Shown here piece by piece: positions 1-8,362 of a stretch of 64,000 bases of DNA. How positions within the stretch are numbered: the first letter of the stretch is position 1; the number at the start of each line of letters is the position of its first letter. This stretch comes from Prevotella sp. MA2016 (lineage in GTDB: Bacteria > Bacteroidota > Bacteroidia > Bacteroidales > Bacteroidaceae), in NCBI RefSeq assembly GCF_000619825.1, contig NZ_JHUW01000008.1, positions 248,001-312,000 of the forward strand. The letters are read 5' to 3'. The translations under genes were made by a program, and so were the position numbers. The notes beneath the pieces are model-generated. The model saw only the letters and a program-made list of their open reading frames with translations. It had not been told where the DNA came from and ran no database searches.

Positions 1-619
1 TTTGTTTTAAAAGAGTCTTGTCAAAATCATATCGGGATATATCTTTTAAAAGTCTCAATTTACTCTCCATTACAGCAACCATTACTAATGTACCGGTTAT
101 GGTTGCAATAAAAAGCGCATCAATACCTAAATGGAAAACTAGTATTAGAACAAAGTTCAAAACTATCGATACGCTGGAACTTATAAGCGATGATGCAGCA
201 TACAATTTATTCTCTTTCAAAGCCCTTGCAGAGAACAGCCAATACGAGGAAGCGACTTGACCTATTCCGTAAAGCAATATATAAATAGCATATTGGGTAT
301 GAAAAAAGAACGCAATAATACAAAATATAAACGTATATCCTACGGTTAACGCAAGAAGATATTTTGAGCACGTTGACAATGTGGCCCTTTCCTGCCCCTT
401 TGCCTCAATGACAAAACGGAAAGAACCTTCCCATATTGATTGAAATAATACAGGGAGAGCTACGGATACACAAGCCAATATATAATCATACGTTCCCATA
501 TCGCCCGTGGATATAAACTTCGTATATAAAGGAACGAATAGAAATTGAAGAAGCCTTGTTGCAAAGGTTCCCAAAGTATAATATCCAATATTTTTTGCAA
601 ATCGTTTAGTTGATGGCAT
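1..619 (-). CDS. Oligosaccharide flippase (Wzx/MATE-like), partial
   Basis: This is the N-terminal 206 codons of a membrane protein that runs off the left edge of the window. It reads MPSTKRFAKNIGYYTLGTF at its start, then FVPLYTKFISTGDMGTYDYI, which is the typical opening of Wzx-type flippases that move lipid-linked repeat units across the inner membrane. Several hydrophobic segments follow, and there is no stop in the visible part. It overlaps the upstream propeller gene by 14 bases, so the two are translated from one transcript. The sequence is AT-rich, as is usual for strain-variable flippases. The family call is firm; the glycan it carries cannot be told. Confidence 0.85.
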   Translation of the reverse strand, partial: MPSTKRFAKNIGYYTLGTFATRLLQFLFVPLYTKFISTGDMGTYDYILACVSVALPVLFQSIWEGSFRFVIEAKGQERATLSTCSKYLLALTVGYTFIFCIIAFFFHTQYAIYILLYGIGQVASSYWLFSARALKENKLYAASSLISSSVSIVLNFVLILVFHLGIDALFIATITGTLVMVAVMESKLRLLKDISRYDFDKTLLKQ

Positions 620-1835
620 ATTTCCAGTCTTTTAATAAGTATAATCGTCTTTCACCCTTAACATTTGCATCATAGCATATTATAGATTTATCCACATTAA
701 ACCTTGGATGCATATCTGTTCTAAACACCTCGTTTTTTACAGGCACACTATAGGAATATACTAATTTATGTTTAACGCCCTTCTCCTTATCATACAAGAA
801 CAATAACTGATAAGAGTAAATATCAGGATACGTATCTGTCAAAAAAATAGTATCTTTAAAAAGCGTAGGATGACCATCTCGAAGTAAATCATTTTGTCCT
901 ACAACCCGTCTTTCTTTACCAGCCTCATACAAATAATATCGACATTCCATATCGTTTATAGAGCTACCAGAGATAGCAGTACACATAATCACATTATTAT
1001 TTATCCATGTATAATGCGACACACGTAATTCATTTTCTAATATAATTATATCTTTGCTATCAAAGTTATATTGTAACATACTAGCTTTAGCCCAATTTTT
1101 TTCATTCTTGAGCCAGAAGAACAAGAATTTTTCACCATTTGGAGAAAACGATAGGTGGTTAATATAGTTTAAATCATAATCTCCATCATTCTCACCCATA
1201 ACCTTAGCAATTTCCTTGTAAGTGATTATGGGGCTGATGTTATAGGTAGACATATCTACCAATGATATACTCTCATTGCTTAAATCATCCTCTGGTACAT
1301 ATGGTTTATTTGTATATCCATAACCTGGTCTTAGAACCCCAAGCCTTTCAAAATTCAATGTGATAGCATATTTGCCATCTGGGGATATATCATATAAAGG
1401 ATATGGAATTAGCTCTTGTTCTTGTGTTCTAACATTCACTTTGCGGCTAACATATTTTCCATTTATATAATCATTAAAAATGACGATATCATTTGAACCA
1501 GGATACCATCTGAGCCTTGATCCTTGCTGAGTATTAAATGCATTCGTTGTAGTTATGACTTTTTTGTTGGAACCAGAAATATCATTCAATATTACCTTGG
1601 CACATTGCCCCCCCCTTGGTACTTCCAAATACAATATTTCATTCTTATCATTGAAAGGAGAAATATCATAATAACCGAAGAAAGTGTCTGTTCCTTTTTC
1701 TCCAATTTCTGATACATGATATGGAGTATTAATAAGTTTGAGACCATTCCGTTTTTTATATAAATAAAGTCTACCTCTTTTAAGTAGCGTAATAATCCAC
1801 TTTGGTAATATCCTTCTAATAATCCTTTTATTCAT
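606..1835 (-). CDS. Polysaccharide-locus protein with TolB/WD40-like beta-propeller repeats
   Basis: This 409-residue protein has a basic N-terminus (MNKRIIRRILPKW) and repeated segments of the kind W-x-P-G-x-x-D, S-P-x-G-K-Y-A and S-F-S-P-N-G-E-K-F-L, spaced as in six-bladed propellers of the TolB/oligogalacturonate-lyase type. I see no secretion signal and no glycosyltransferase motif. It sits between the dTDP-rhamnose genes and the flippase, with a 14-base overlap into the flippase, so a role in making or sensing the polysaccharide is inferred from position only. The motif FFGYYDISPF near residue 52 is striking. The propeller fold is a moderate-confidence reading from repeats; the function is unknown. 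Confidence 0.6.
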   Translation of the reverse strand: MNKRIIRRILPKWIITLLKRGRLYLYKKRNGLKLINTPYHVSEIGEKGTDTFFGYYDISPFNDKNEILYLEVPRGGQCAKVILNDISGSNKKVITTTNAFNTQQGSRLRWYPGSNDIVIFNDYINGKYVSRKVNVRTQEQELIPYPLYDISPDGKYAITLNFERLGVLRPGYGYTNKPYVPEDDLSNESISLVDMSTYNISPIITYKEIAKVMGENDGDYDLNYINHLSFSPNGEKFLFFWLKNEKNWAKASMLQYNFDSKDIIILENELRVSHYTWINNNVIMCTAISGSSINDMECRYYLYEAGKERRVVGQNDLLRDGHPTLFKDTIFLTDTYPDIYSYQLLFLYDKEKGVKHKLVYSYSVPVKNEVFRTDMHPRFNVDKSIICYDANVKGERRLYLLKDWKYAIN

Positions 1836-1921
1836 AAAAATTTTACTTAATTAGACCTCTCTACTATATTAAGTTTGTTTTACTCTAGTCAGTTGAATAA
1901 AACAATTTGTTGAAAGAATTG

Positions 1922-3058
1922 TTATCTGTGATTATACTGCAAGTCATAATATTTTTGGTAATCGCCTGATGTAACATTATCGAGCCATTCCTGATTATCT
2001 AAATACCACTTTACTGTTTTCTCAATGCCTTCCTCAAACTGTAGACTTGGTTCCCAACCTAGTTCTTTCTGAAGCTTTGTGCTATCAATTGCATATCTCA
2101 AATCGTGTCCTGCACGATCTGTAACATAGGTTATCAAATCCATGTCAGCCCCTTCAGGACGTCCAAGGAGTCTATCTACGGTATTGATGAGCACTTTAAT
2201 AATATCAATGTTTTTCCACTCATTAAAACCACCAATATTGTAAGTCTCAGCAATCTTGCCATTATGGAAAATAGTGTCAATAGCACGGGCATGGTCAACA
2301 ACATACAGCCAATCGCGCACGTTTTCGCCCTTACCATATACCGGCAGCGGCTTGCGGTGGCGGATATTGTTGATGAACAATGGTATCAGCTTCTCTGGGA
2401 ACTGGTAAGGACCATAGTTGTTAGAGCAGTTAGTCACAATGGTAGGCATACCAAAGGTATCATGGAATGCACGAACAAAATGGTCACTACTAGCCTTAGC
2501 GGCACTATACGGGCTATGAGGCTGGTACTTCAAATCCTCAGTAAAGAACTTCTCACCATAAGCCAAATGATGCTTGCCGCTTGATGCCTTGGTTGTAAAC
2601 GGAGGCTCAATACCTTCAGGGTGTGTCATCTGCAAAGCTCCATATACCTCATCAGTACTGATGTGGTAGAAGCGTTTGCCTTCATACTTCTCAGGTAGGC
2701 TCTCCCAATATGCCTTTGTTGCTTGCAGCAAGCTCAGAGTACCCATCACATTAGTCTGAGCAAATGTGAAAGGGTCTTTGATAGAGCGATCAACATGACT
2801 CTCTGCTGCCAGGTGTATGATGCCATCAACCTTTTCATCCTGCATTAACTTCAACACTCCGTCAAAGTCGCAAATATCCATCTTGACAAACTTGTAATTA
2901 GGTTTGTCTTCAATGTCCTTCAAATTTGCCAAATTACCGGCATAGGTCAACTTATCCAGATTGATAATCTTATAATCCGGATATTTGTTCACGAACAGGC
3001 GCACAACATGACTTCCAATAAAGCCTGCGCCACCTGTTATAACAATATTTCGTTTCAT
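1922..3058 (-). CDS. rfbB: dTDP-glucose 4,6-dehydratase
   Basis: This enzyme converts dTDP-D-glucose to dTDP-4-keto-6-deoxy-D-glucose, the second step of dTDP-L-rhamnose synthesis, in the cytoplasm. The 378-residue protein is an extended short-chain dehydrogenase: the NAD-binding GGAGFIGSH is at residues 9-17, STDEVYG at 134-140, and the catalytic Tyr-x-x-x-Lys is Y184/K188. It is the last of four adjacent rfb genes (order D-C-A-B in transcription), 4 bases after rfbA. Length and motifs are normal, and the start agrees with the glycine-rich loop lying right at the N-terminus. Confidence 0.96.
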   Translation of the reverse strand: MKRNIVITGGAGFIGSHVVRLFVNKYPDYKIINLDKLTYAGNLANLKDIEDKPNYKFVKMDICDFDGVLKLMQDEKVDGIIHLAAESHVDRSIKDPFTFAQTNVMGTLSLLQATKAYWESLPEKYEGKRFYHISTDEVYGALQMTHPEGIEPPFTTKASSGKHHLAYGEKFFTEDLKYQPHSPYSAAKASSDHFVRAFHDTFGMPTIVTNCSNNYGPYQFPEKLIPLFINNIRHRKPLPVYGKGENVRDWLYVVDHARAIDTIFHNGKIAETYNIGGFNEWKNIDIIKVLINTVDRLLGRPEGADMDLITYVTDRAGHDLRYAIDSTKLQKELGWEPSLQFEEGIEKTVKWYLDNQEWLDNVTSGDYQKYYDLQYNHR

Positions 3059-3062
3059 TATG

Positions 3063-3977
3063 TTATACGTGTTGTAATGTGTTTGAATTAATTTCTTCTT
3101 TCATCTCGTCAATTACCTTCAGCAGGTACTGACCATACTGATTCTTTAGCATTGGCTTGGCAATCTCTCGCATGCGCTCTTCAGAAATCCAGCCATTACG
3201 ATATGCAATACCCTCCAAACAAGCCACCTTCAGGCCCTGGCGTTTTTCGATCACTTCAACGAAAGTAGATGCTTCCGCCAAGCTATCATGAGTGCCAGTA
3301 TCCAACCATGCAAAGCCACGGCCAAAGACTTGAACCTTTAGTTCTCCATCCTTAAGGAACTCTTGGTTGACCGTTGTGATTTCCAGTTCACCACGTGCAG
3401 AAGGCTTGATGTGCTTAGCCACATCCACCACTTTGTTGGGGTAAAAATACAAACCAACCACAGCATAATTGCTCTTAGGTTCTTTCGGTTTTTCCTCAAT
3501 GCTTAAGCAGTTGCCCTGCTTGTCAAATTCTGCTACGCCATAGCGTTCAGGATCACTGACCCAATAGCCAAATACTGATGCTTTACAATTGACCTCTGCA
3601 TCTTCTACTGCCTTACGAAGCAATGCTGTAAAACCTGCACCATAGAAGATGTTGTCACCCAGTACCAGACATGCACTGTCATTACCTATGAACCTCTCAC
3701 CAATAATGAAAGCTTGAGCTAGACCATCTGGAGAAGGCTGCTCTGCATACTCAAAGTGTACACCATAATCAGAACCGTCTCCCAACAGACGTTTAAAGCC
3801 AGGGAGGTCATAAGGAGTAGAGATAATGAGTATATCTCTAATCCCCGCCAACATAAGTGCAGAGATAGGATAATAAACCATAGGTTTATCATAAATAGGG
3901 AGCAACTGTTTGCTTACACCCTTTGTGATAGGGTAAAGTCTGGTGCCAGATCCTCCGGCTAATACTATTCCTTTCAT
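3063..3977 (-). CDS. rfbA: Glucose-1-phosphate thymidylyltransferase
   Basis: This enzyme makes dTDP-glucose from dTTP and glucose-1-phosphate, the first step of dTDP-rhamnose synthesis. The 304-residue protein carries the nucleotidyltransferase signature GGSGTRLYP (residues 8-16) followed by [12 protein letters not shown], and later the ...[18 protein letters not shown] segment typical of RmlA. Expected length for the family. It lies 13 bases after rfbC and 4 bases before rfbB, so the four rfb genes form one operon. Confidence 0.96.
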   Translation of the reverse strand: MKGIVLAGGSGTRLYPITKGVSKQLLPIYDKPMVYYPISALMLAGIRDILIISTPYDLPGFKRLLGDGSDYGVHFEYAEQPSPDGLAQAFIIGERFIGNDSACLVLGDNIFYGAGFTALLRKAVEDAEVNCKASVFGYWVSDPERYGVAEFDKQGNCLSIEEKPKEPKSNYAVVGLYFYPNKVVDVAKHIKPSARGELEITTVNQEFLKDGELKVQVFGRGFAWLDTGTHDSLAEASTFVEVIEKRQGLKVACLEGIAYRNGWISEERMREIAKPMLKNQYGQYLLKVIDEMKEEINSNTLQHV

Positions 3978-3990
3978 ATTGGTTATTATT

Positions 3991-4578
3991 TTATTTGTAT
4001 AAATCTACTGTAACATCAAATGGACTTTTAAAATCTTTCAACAAAAAGTGCTTAGTATCCTTATCACTTAGATTAGCTTTTTCTGTTGGGATTTTCCAGT
4101 CAATGCCAAGGCTTTCATCCAAAATACTGATGCCGCCATCAACTTCTGGGTGATAGAACTCATCACACTTATACTGAAACACAGCCGTTTCGCTAAGTAC
4201 TGCAAAGCCGTGAGCAAAACCTCTTGGCACAAAGAATTGGCGGTGGTTTTCCTCGGTCAATTCTACTGCCACGTGTTGACCATAAGTGGGGCTTCCTTTA
4301 CGAATATCTACAGCAACATCAAGCACTGCGCCTTTGACACAACGCACCAGTTTGCTCTGAGTGTATGGAGGGCGCTGGAAATGCAATCCTCGCATCACAC
4401 CATAGGTGGACATACTTTCGTTGTCCTGCACAAAGTTAATGGTATGTCCCAGAATTGGAGATACTTTCTCATCAAATTCTCTCTGTGAGAAGCTTTCAAA
4501 AAAATAACCACGCTTATCACCAAATACTTTGGGCTCAATAATCAGTACATCCTCAATCGCTGTTTTTATAACCTCCAT
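3991..4578 (-). CDS. rfbC: dTDP-4-dehydrorhamnose 3,5-epimerase
   Basis: This cupin-fold enzyme epimerises C3 and C5 of dTDP-4-keto-6-deoxyglucose. The 195-residue protein has the family pattern [17 protein letters not shown], then [12 protein letters not shown] with the catalytic histidine, and [11 protein letters not shown]. It is placed 3 bases after rfbD and before rfbA. Nothing unusual was seen. Confidence 0.95.
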   Translation of the reverse strand: MEVIKTAIEDVLIIEPKVFGDKRGYFFESFSQREFDEKVSPILGHTINFVQDNESMSTYGVMRGLHFQRPPYTQSKLVRCVKGAVLDVAVDIRKGSPTYGQHVAVELTEENHRQFFVPRGFAHGFAVLSETAVFQYKCDEFYHPEVDGGISILDESLGIDWKIPTEKANLSDKDTKHFLLKDFKSPFDVTVDLYK

Positions 4579-4581
4579 ATA

Positions 4582-5466
4582 TTATGCGTTCTTTATATTG
4601 TTAATACAGATTTTCAGTGAGTCTGTCCAATAAGGAATCTTGATTCCAAATGTCTCTTTAATCTTGGTTTTGTCTAAAACAGAATAACTCGGGCGTGTAA
4701 CAGGAGAAGGGAATTCACTTGAGTGGCATGGTTGAATATCACACTCTTTTTGGCCAGCGTATTCCGCTATCATTTTCGTGAAGTCATACCATGAGCAAAC
4801 TCCTTCGTTACTATAGTGATATATTCCTTCTACAGGTTTATTCAATGCAGCAACAATAGCAGATGCAAGATCCCATGCATAGGTAGGCGTTCCAGCTTGG
4901 TCAAAAACAACTTTTAATTGGGGTTTTGTTGCTGTGAGGTTAAGCATGGTTTTACAGAAGTTCTTACCATACTCAGAATACAACCAAGCTGTACGAAGAA
5001 TCATATATTTGCATCCTGTGGCAATGATTTTCTGCTCTCCAAGGAGCTTAGTGGCTCCATATACACCAGTAGGAGTACCCTTTTGATCTTCTTTACACGG
5101 AGTGTTATAAGGCTCTTTACCAAATACGTAATCTGTTGAGATTTGAACAAGCCAGCCGTCAACCTCTTTCATTGCCTTTGCAAGATTCTCTGGAGCTGTA
5201 GCATTCAGCTTCTCAACTATAGCATATTTCTCAGGATCTTCAGCGCCATCTACATTTGTCCATGCCGCACAATTCACAATAGCCTGAACTTTATTCTCTG
5301 CGACTATCTTTCGTATAGCTTCAAGATCAGTTATATCCAAGAACCTAGTTTTCACTCCTTCAACCTGATTAACATCAGTGAAGATGTAATTGTCATTTGA
5401 ATTCTTCGAGATTATTCGCATCTCGTTGCCAAGCTGACCGTTGGCACCTGTTACAAGTATATTCAT
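4582..5466 (-). CDS. rfbD: dTDP-4-dehydrorhamnose reductase
   Basis: This enzyme reduces dTDP-4-keto-L-rhamnose to dTDP-L-rhamnose, the activated sugar for the surface glycan. The 294-residue protein opens with MNILVTGANGQLGNE (dinucleotide-binding loop) and has STDYVFG near residue 110 and a YGATKLLGE active-site Tyr-x-x-x-Lys. It is the first gene of the rfbDCAB run. A hairpin with a short T-run lies just upstream of its start (5494-5558), so entry into this operon may be controlled by termination or antitermination. Confidence 0.95.
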   Translation of the reverse strand: MNILVTGANGQLGNEMRIISKNSNDNYIFTDVNQVEGVKTRFLDITDLEAIRKIVAENKVQAIVNCAAWTNVDGAEDPEKYAIVEKLNATAPENLAKAMKEVDGWLVQISTDYVFGKEPYNTPCKEDQKGTPTGVYGATKLLGEQKIIATGCKYMILRTAWLYSEYGKNFCKTMLNLTATKPQLKVVFDQAGTPTYAWDLASAIVAALNKPVEGIYHYSNEGVCSWYDFTKMIAEYAGQKECDIQPCHSSEFPSPVTRPSYSVLDKTKIKETFGIKIPYWTDSLKICINNIKNA

Positions 5467-5493
5467 ATCTTCTCTATTTAGCTTCTAAAAAGT

Positions 5494-5558
5494 GGGGCAA
5501 GATTATCAGGTTATTAAACCTTTATGTCTTATGAGAGACCCTGATAAGAGCTAGCCCC
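5494..5558 (-). terminator. Hairpin with T-run upstream of rfbD (terminator or attenuator)
   Basis: Read on the minus strand, a GGGGC...CTTATCAGG arm pairs with CCTGATAATCTTGCCCC, enclosing a smaller AGGTT/AACCT hairpin, and ACTTTTTAG follows. This lies 28 bases before the rfbD start codon. It could simply end transcripts of the upstream accessory genes, or act as the leader terminator that UpxY-type proteins overcome. The structure is seen; the role is inferred. Confidence 0.5.
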
Positions 5559-5708
5559 TTCATTACGGGTTATATAGTTTCTCACGACATAATTTCAGAT
5601 TATCTATCTATGTATAAAGGACAGCCATAATCACTCGTAGGATTAAAATGTATTCATTTACAATCCGGGGCGGATTAACCGATCAACGCAAGCAATCTCG
5701 CATTATTT

Positions 5709-6044
5709 TCATTTGAATTGATTCACTCTCCGATATTTTTCATCCAGAGCCATCAAAGCCTTAAATTTCTCCTTTCTCTCAATAGGAAGATCGCCTTTCG
5801 ACATGAGTTTGATGTTTCTACGAAGCCAATTCCACAGCAATCGCTCCTCAGCATAGTATTTTGATGGACGTCGGTGATTGGTTGCAATGAATGCCATCAC
5901 CTGCTCGTACTGCATCTGCCAGCGCTCGGATTGGGTCATTAGGCACACCTCAGCCATTTTTGACACAGGTACCTGGCCCTGTGTTTCTTCGCTGCGTATC
6001 AGAAAGAACAGCACCTTTTGCTCGGTCGCAAACAAGGCTGTCAA
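5709..6044 (-). CDS. Helicase-associated-domain protein fragment
   Basis: This 111-codon reading frame ends in a segment (W-x-x-x-Y-E-Q-V..., RRPSKYYAEERLLWNWLRR, then ERKEKFKALMALDEKYRRVNQF) that resembles the helicase-associated (HA) domain found at the C-terminus of Bacteroidales helicase-like and restriction-like proteins. The frame opens with a TTG at 6044, unusual here. An ATG at 6069 in another frame starts a peptide beginning MAKNDIMLIDSLVCDRAKG that stops after 39 codons; the two together look like one gene broken by a frameshift or an internal deletion. It is probably a remnant rather than a working gene. It lies directly downstream of the SIR2 gene. Confidence 0.5.
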   Translation of the reverse strand: MTALFATEQKVLFFLIRSEETQGQVPVSKMAEVCLMTQSERWQMQYEQVMAFIATNHRRPSKYYAEERLLWNWLRRNIKLMSKGDLPIERKEKFKALMALDEKYRRVNQFK

Positions 6045-6148
6045 TAAGCATAATATCGTTTTTTGCCATATTATAATCTGCCAAGTGACCTTATTAACTG
6101 AAGATCTCTAATATTATTTTTCAGTCATTTAGAATCCCATGAGCGAAC

Positions 6149-7756
6149 TCAAGAACCGATAAACTTTTTGGTAAATACTAGTATTTCTGTAACAGTTCTT
6201 TCTGCGTCTTCTTTACTCATATCCATTTCGGTATGAACTAGCCTATTACGAAGGTTTGTCCATTCCCTTGTTTTAACAAGGTCTTCTTCCTTTATTATTT
6301 TGTGTTCAAACGCGATTCTCACCAGTTCAAAGAATCCTTTTGCAAATACGCTATCATTTGTCTTTTTCTTTATTGCATGTCGTAAAGCCACCTCAAGCTG
6401 TACAACTGCAGAAATAACCGCAGCCTTATATTCACTTTTCTTAAGTAGTCGCTCTGGTTCTGCAACAGCCGTCTTTGAGGTCAACTTTTCAGCCATTGTT
6501 GAAAACCATTTCTCTGCAACCTCTACAACAGGCAAAGGGTTGTCAATAAAATCTTCGGGCTTATAGCAAGTATAAAAAGAATTACTATTAGACAAACCAA
6601 CATCGAGAGTTCTAAGAATGAACATGTTTGACTTAAGCTTTCCTTGTGACAATATTTGCCCCCAATCATAAGCAGCGTTTTTAGCTTCTAAATCGAGAAA
6701 GAAATACTCTGACTTGGATATAATGGATGAAATATTTGCCATAATATTATCACCGACAGACATTACAGAATCTGCCGTAATTGGAACAAAGCCATAACGG
6801 ACTGCCAATGGGAAGAAATAGTCTTTGTAGATAGACAATTGTTGGAATGGAACAGAAAAATAGCACAATCGAGTCTGATAATCAGATGGCATTGCCAACT
6901 CAGACATAGCAGTATTATCACTATATGTCTTTACGTTATCATCCCAATATGCCTTTATCTCTTTAAACAATTTTGTCAATATCTGAGGATAATCTTTTGG
7001 ATCACCTTCAATATTTACAACCTTTACACCCCTGCGTTCATATCGAGATTTTTCCGTATCAGAGCAATTTACTTTAATAACATAACCTTGACGCGTCATT
7101 TTTCCTAGACGACTCTTGATAACTTGCCATATTTGGCGAAAGTCATCATCATCTAGACTATAACCAATAAACAGAGGTGTTCTTGTAATAAGAAGATTTG
7201 ATAAGTATGTTGCCAACATTGGATTTTGGTCTAGAAACTTATCGTAATCTTCTTCTGTAGCAACCATCCTATCTGGATGGTCTATATCTCCATGAAATTT
7301 TAATAATGTTAGTTCATCCTTCATCGGAGCCACAGACAACTGGCTTTCACTGATGATAGCACGGCATGGCTTTGATATCTTTCGGTAACCATCTTCAAGA
7401 AGGTGATCGAAATTAGTAGTACAGACAATATCAAACTGTAATCTACAGAATGCTTCATGAGTAGAAGCAGGTCTTATCTGCCCTGACAATAAGAAATCCT
7501 TCATCTTCTCGGCCATAACTGGACGAGAATAAGCGTGCTCATAGGCAGATATTGCATCTATCGTATTGCTATAAACATATCCTGGCATTTCATTGGCAAA
7601 AGCCCTGCCCAAAGCTTCCCAAGCAAGCATACGCTTTCCTTCTGGTATTTCTGCGTTCAAAGAAAAACCAGAACCAATAATCGGGAGGCATCTGTTTTGA
7701 ATGATGCTCTCCTTTAATGGTTGTGGAAACTGATCCAAGAATTTATAGCTAGACAT
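6149..7756 (-). CDS. SIR2 / deoxyribosyltransferase-TIR-like / HEPN three-domain protein, probable anti-phage effector
   Basis: The 535-residue protein appears to have three parts. Residues about 15-265 are a SIR2-type NAD-consuming domain: PIIGSGFS at 25-32, CTTNFDH with N115, FHGD with H155, and FIGYSLDDDDF at 197-206; Asn and His are the usual catalytic pair. Residues about 295-390 (RLCYFSVPF, FPLAVRYGFVPITADSV, ...AYDWGQ) resemble the deoxyribosyltransferase/TIR-like fold. Residues about 436-535 are helical and end in R503-N504-x3-H508, the RNxxxH motif of HEPN ribonucleases. No signal or membrane segment was seen. Members of these families are common NAD-depleting or RNA-cutting defence effectors. 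The SIR2 call is firm; the other two domains are read from motifs only. Its only near neighbours on the same strand are remnant genes, so it may act alone. Confidence 0.75.
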   Translation of the reverse strand: MSSYKFLDQFPQPLKESIIQNRCLPIIGSGFSLNAEIPEGKRMLAWEALGRAFANEMPGYVYSNTIDAISAYEHAYSRPVMAEKMKDFLLSGQIRPASTHEAFCRLQFDIVCTTNFDHLLEDGYRKISKPCRAIISESQLSVAPMKDELTLLKFHGDIDHPDRMVATEEDYDKFLDQNPMLATYLSNLLITRTPLFIGYSLDDDDFRQIWQVIKSRLGKMTRQGYVIKVNCSDTEKSRYERRGVKVVNIEGDPKDYPQILTKLFKEIKAYWDDNVKTYSDNTAMSELAMPSDYQTRLCYFSVPFQQLSIYKDYFFPLAVRYGFVPITADSVMSVGDNIMANISSIISKSEYFFLDLEAKNAAYDWGQILSQGKLKSNMFILRTLDVGLSNSNSFYTCYKPEDFIDNPLPVVEVAEKWFSTMAEKLTSKTAVAEPERLLKKSEYKAAVISAVVQLEVALRHAIKKKTNDSVFAKGFFELVRIAFEHKIIKEEDLVKTREWTNLRNRLVHTEMDMSKEDAERTVTEILVFTKKFIGS

Positions 7757-7913
7757 ACCTTACTTAATTTTAAAGTATTTATTACCTTTAAACGACTTCT
7801 TTAGCATCGAGGCAAACTAAATTTCCAATTTACTTTGATAGGCATTATTGAACTGCATTTCTATGCGCTCTTACATGTAGTCATTGATCTACCCTAAATA
7901 AACTCCCCTCCCT

Positions 7914-8222
7914 TTACGGAGGAATCTCGATGTCGAGGGTTTTGCGGAGGGCGGTTAGGAGTTCGTGCTCCCATCGCTGGCGCTCCTGGGGGCGGGATTG
8001 GTAGTGCTGGCAGATGTCGCGGTGGATAGCCAGCAGCTGGGCCAGATCAAGAACATCACTTGCCGCAAGATTGTGGTCTTAGGCTCGTTTAAAGATACCA
8101 TGGCGAAGATGGTACCTACTCTCCATTGAGCGATGGCTGTTGTCGAAGACTCTTTCGGCCTTTGCCAACACCAACTCTGATAAAAGCTGAGCTTCTGTCA
8201 GAGTTTCTAAGACTTTCTTCAT
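7914..8222 (-). pseudogene. Small ORF broken by an in-frame TAA
   Basis: Starting at the ATG at 8220-8222, a frame reads MKKVLETLTEAQLLSELVL and stops with TAA at 8079-8081 after 47 codons. The same frame continues without another stop for 54 more codons to a TAA at 7914-7916, and this second half (LDLAQLLAIHRDICQHY..., ending LDIEIPP) has ordinary codon use and amphipathic helices. A single base change would restore a 102-residue protein. I do not recognise the family. Either the gene is dead or only the first 47 residues are made. Confidence 0.45.
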
Positions 8223-8282
8223 CTTTTTTGAATTGTTTGAAATGTAAATAAATTATAATTACGTCCCCGTGGGGACAGATAG

Positions 8283-8313
8283 TTGCGTATCAACCGAAAT
8301 GGCCGTATCTTTA
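8283..8313 (+). promoter_or_regulatory. Putative promoter of the helicase-like cassette
   Basis: TTGC at 8283-8286 and TATCTTTA at 8306-8313 are separated by 19 bases, close to the Bacteroidetes TTTG / TAnnTTTG pattern, about 50 bases before the ATPase start at 8363. Both boxes are one base off consensus. Confidence 0.4.
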
Positions 8314-8362
8314 CAGCGTGTAAATCACAACCATTATATTAATCATATTATTTAAAAAAGTA

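Noticed and set aside
8079..8081. Stop-codon recoding at the internal TAA
   Set aside because: Recoding known in Bacteroidales phages concerns TAG or TGA, while TAA is a normal stop throughout this window; a broken gene is simpler.
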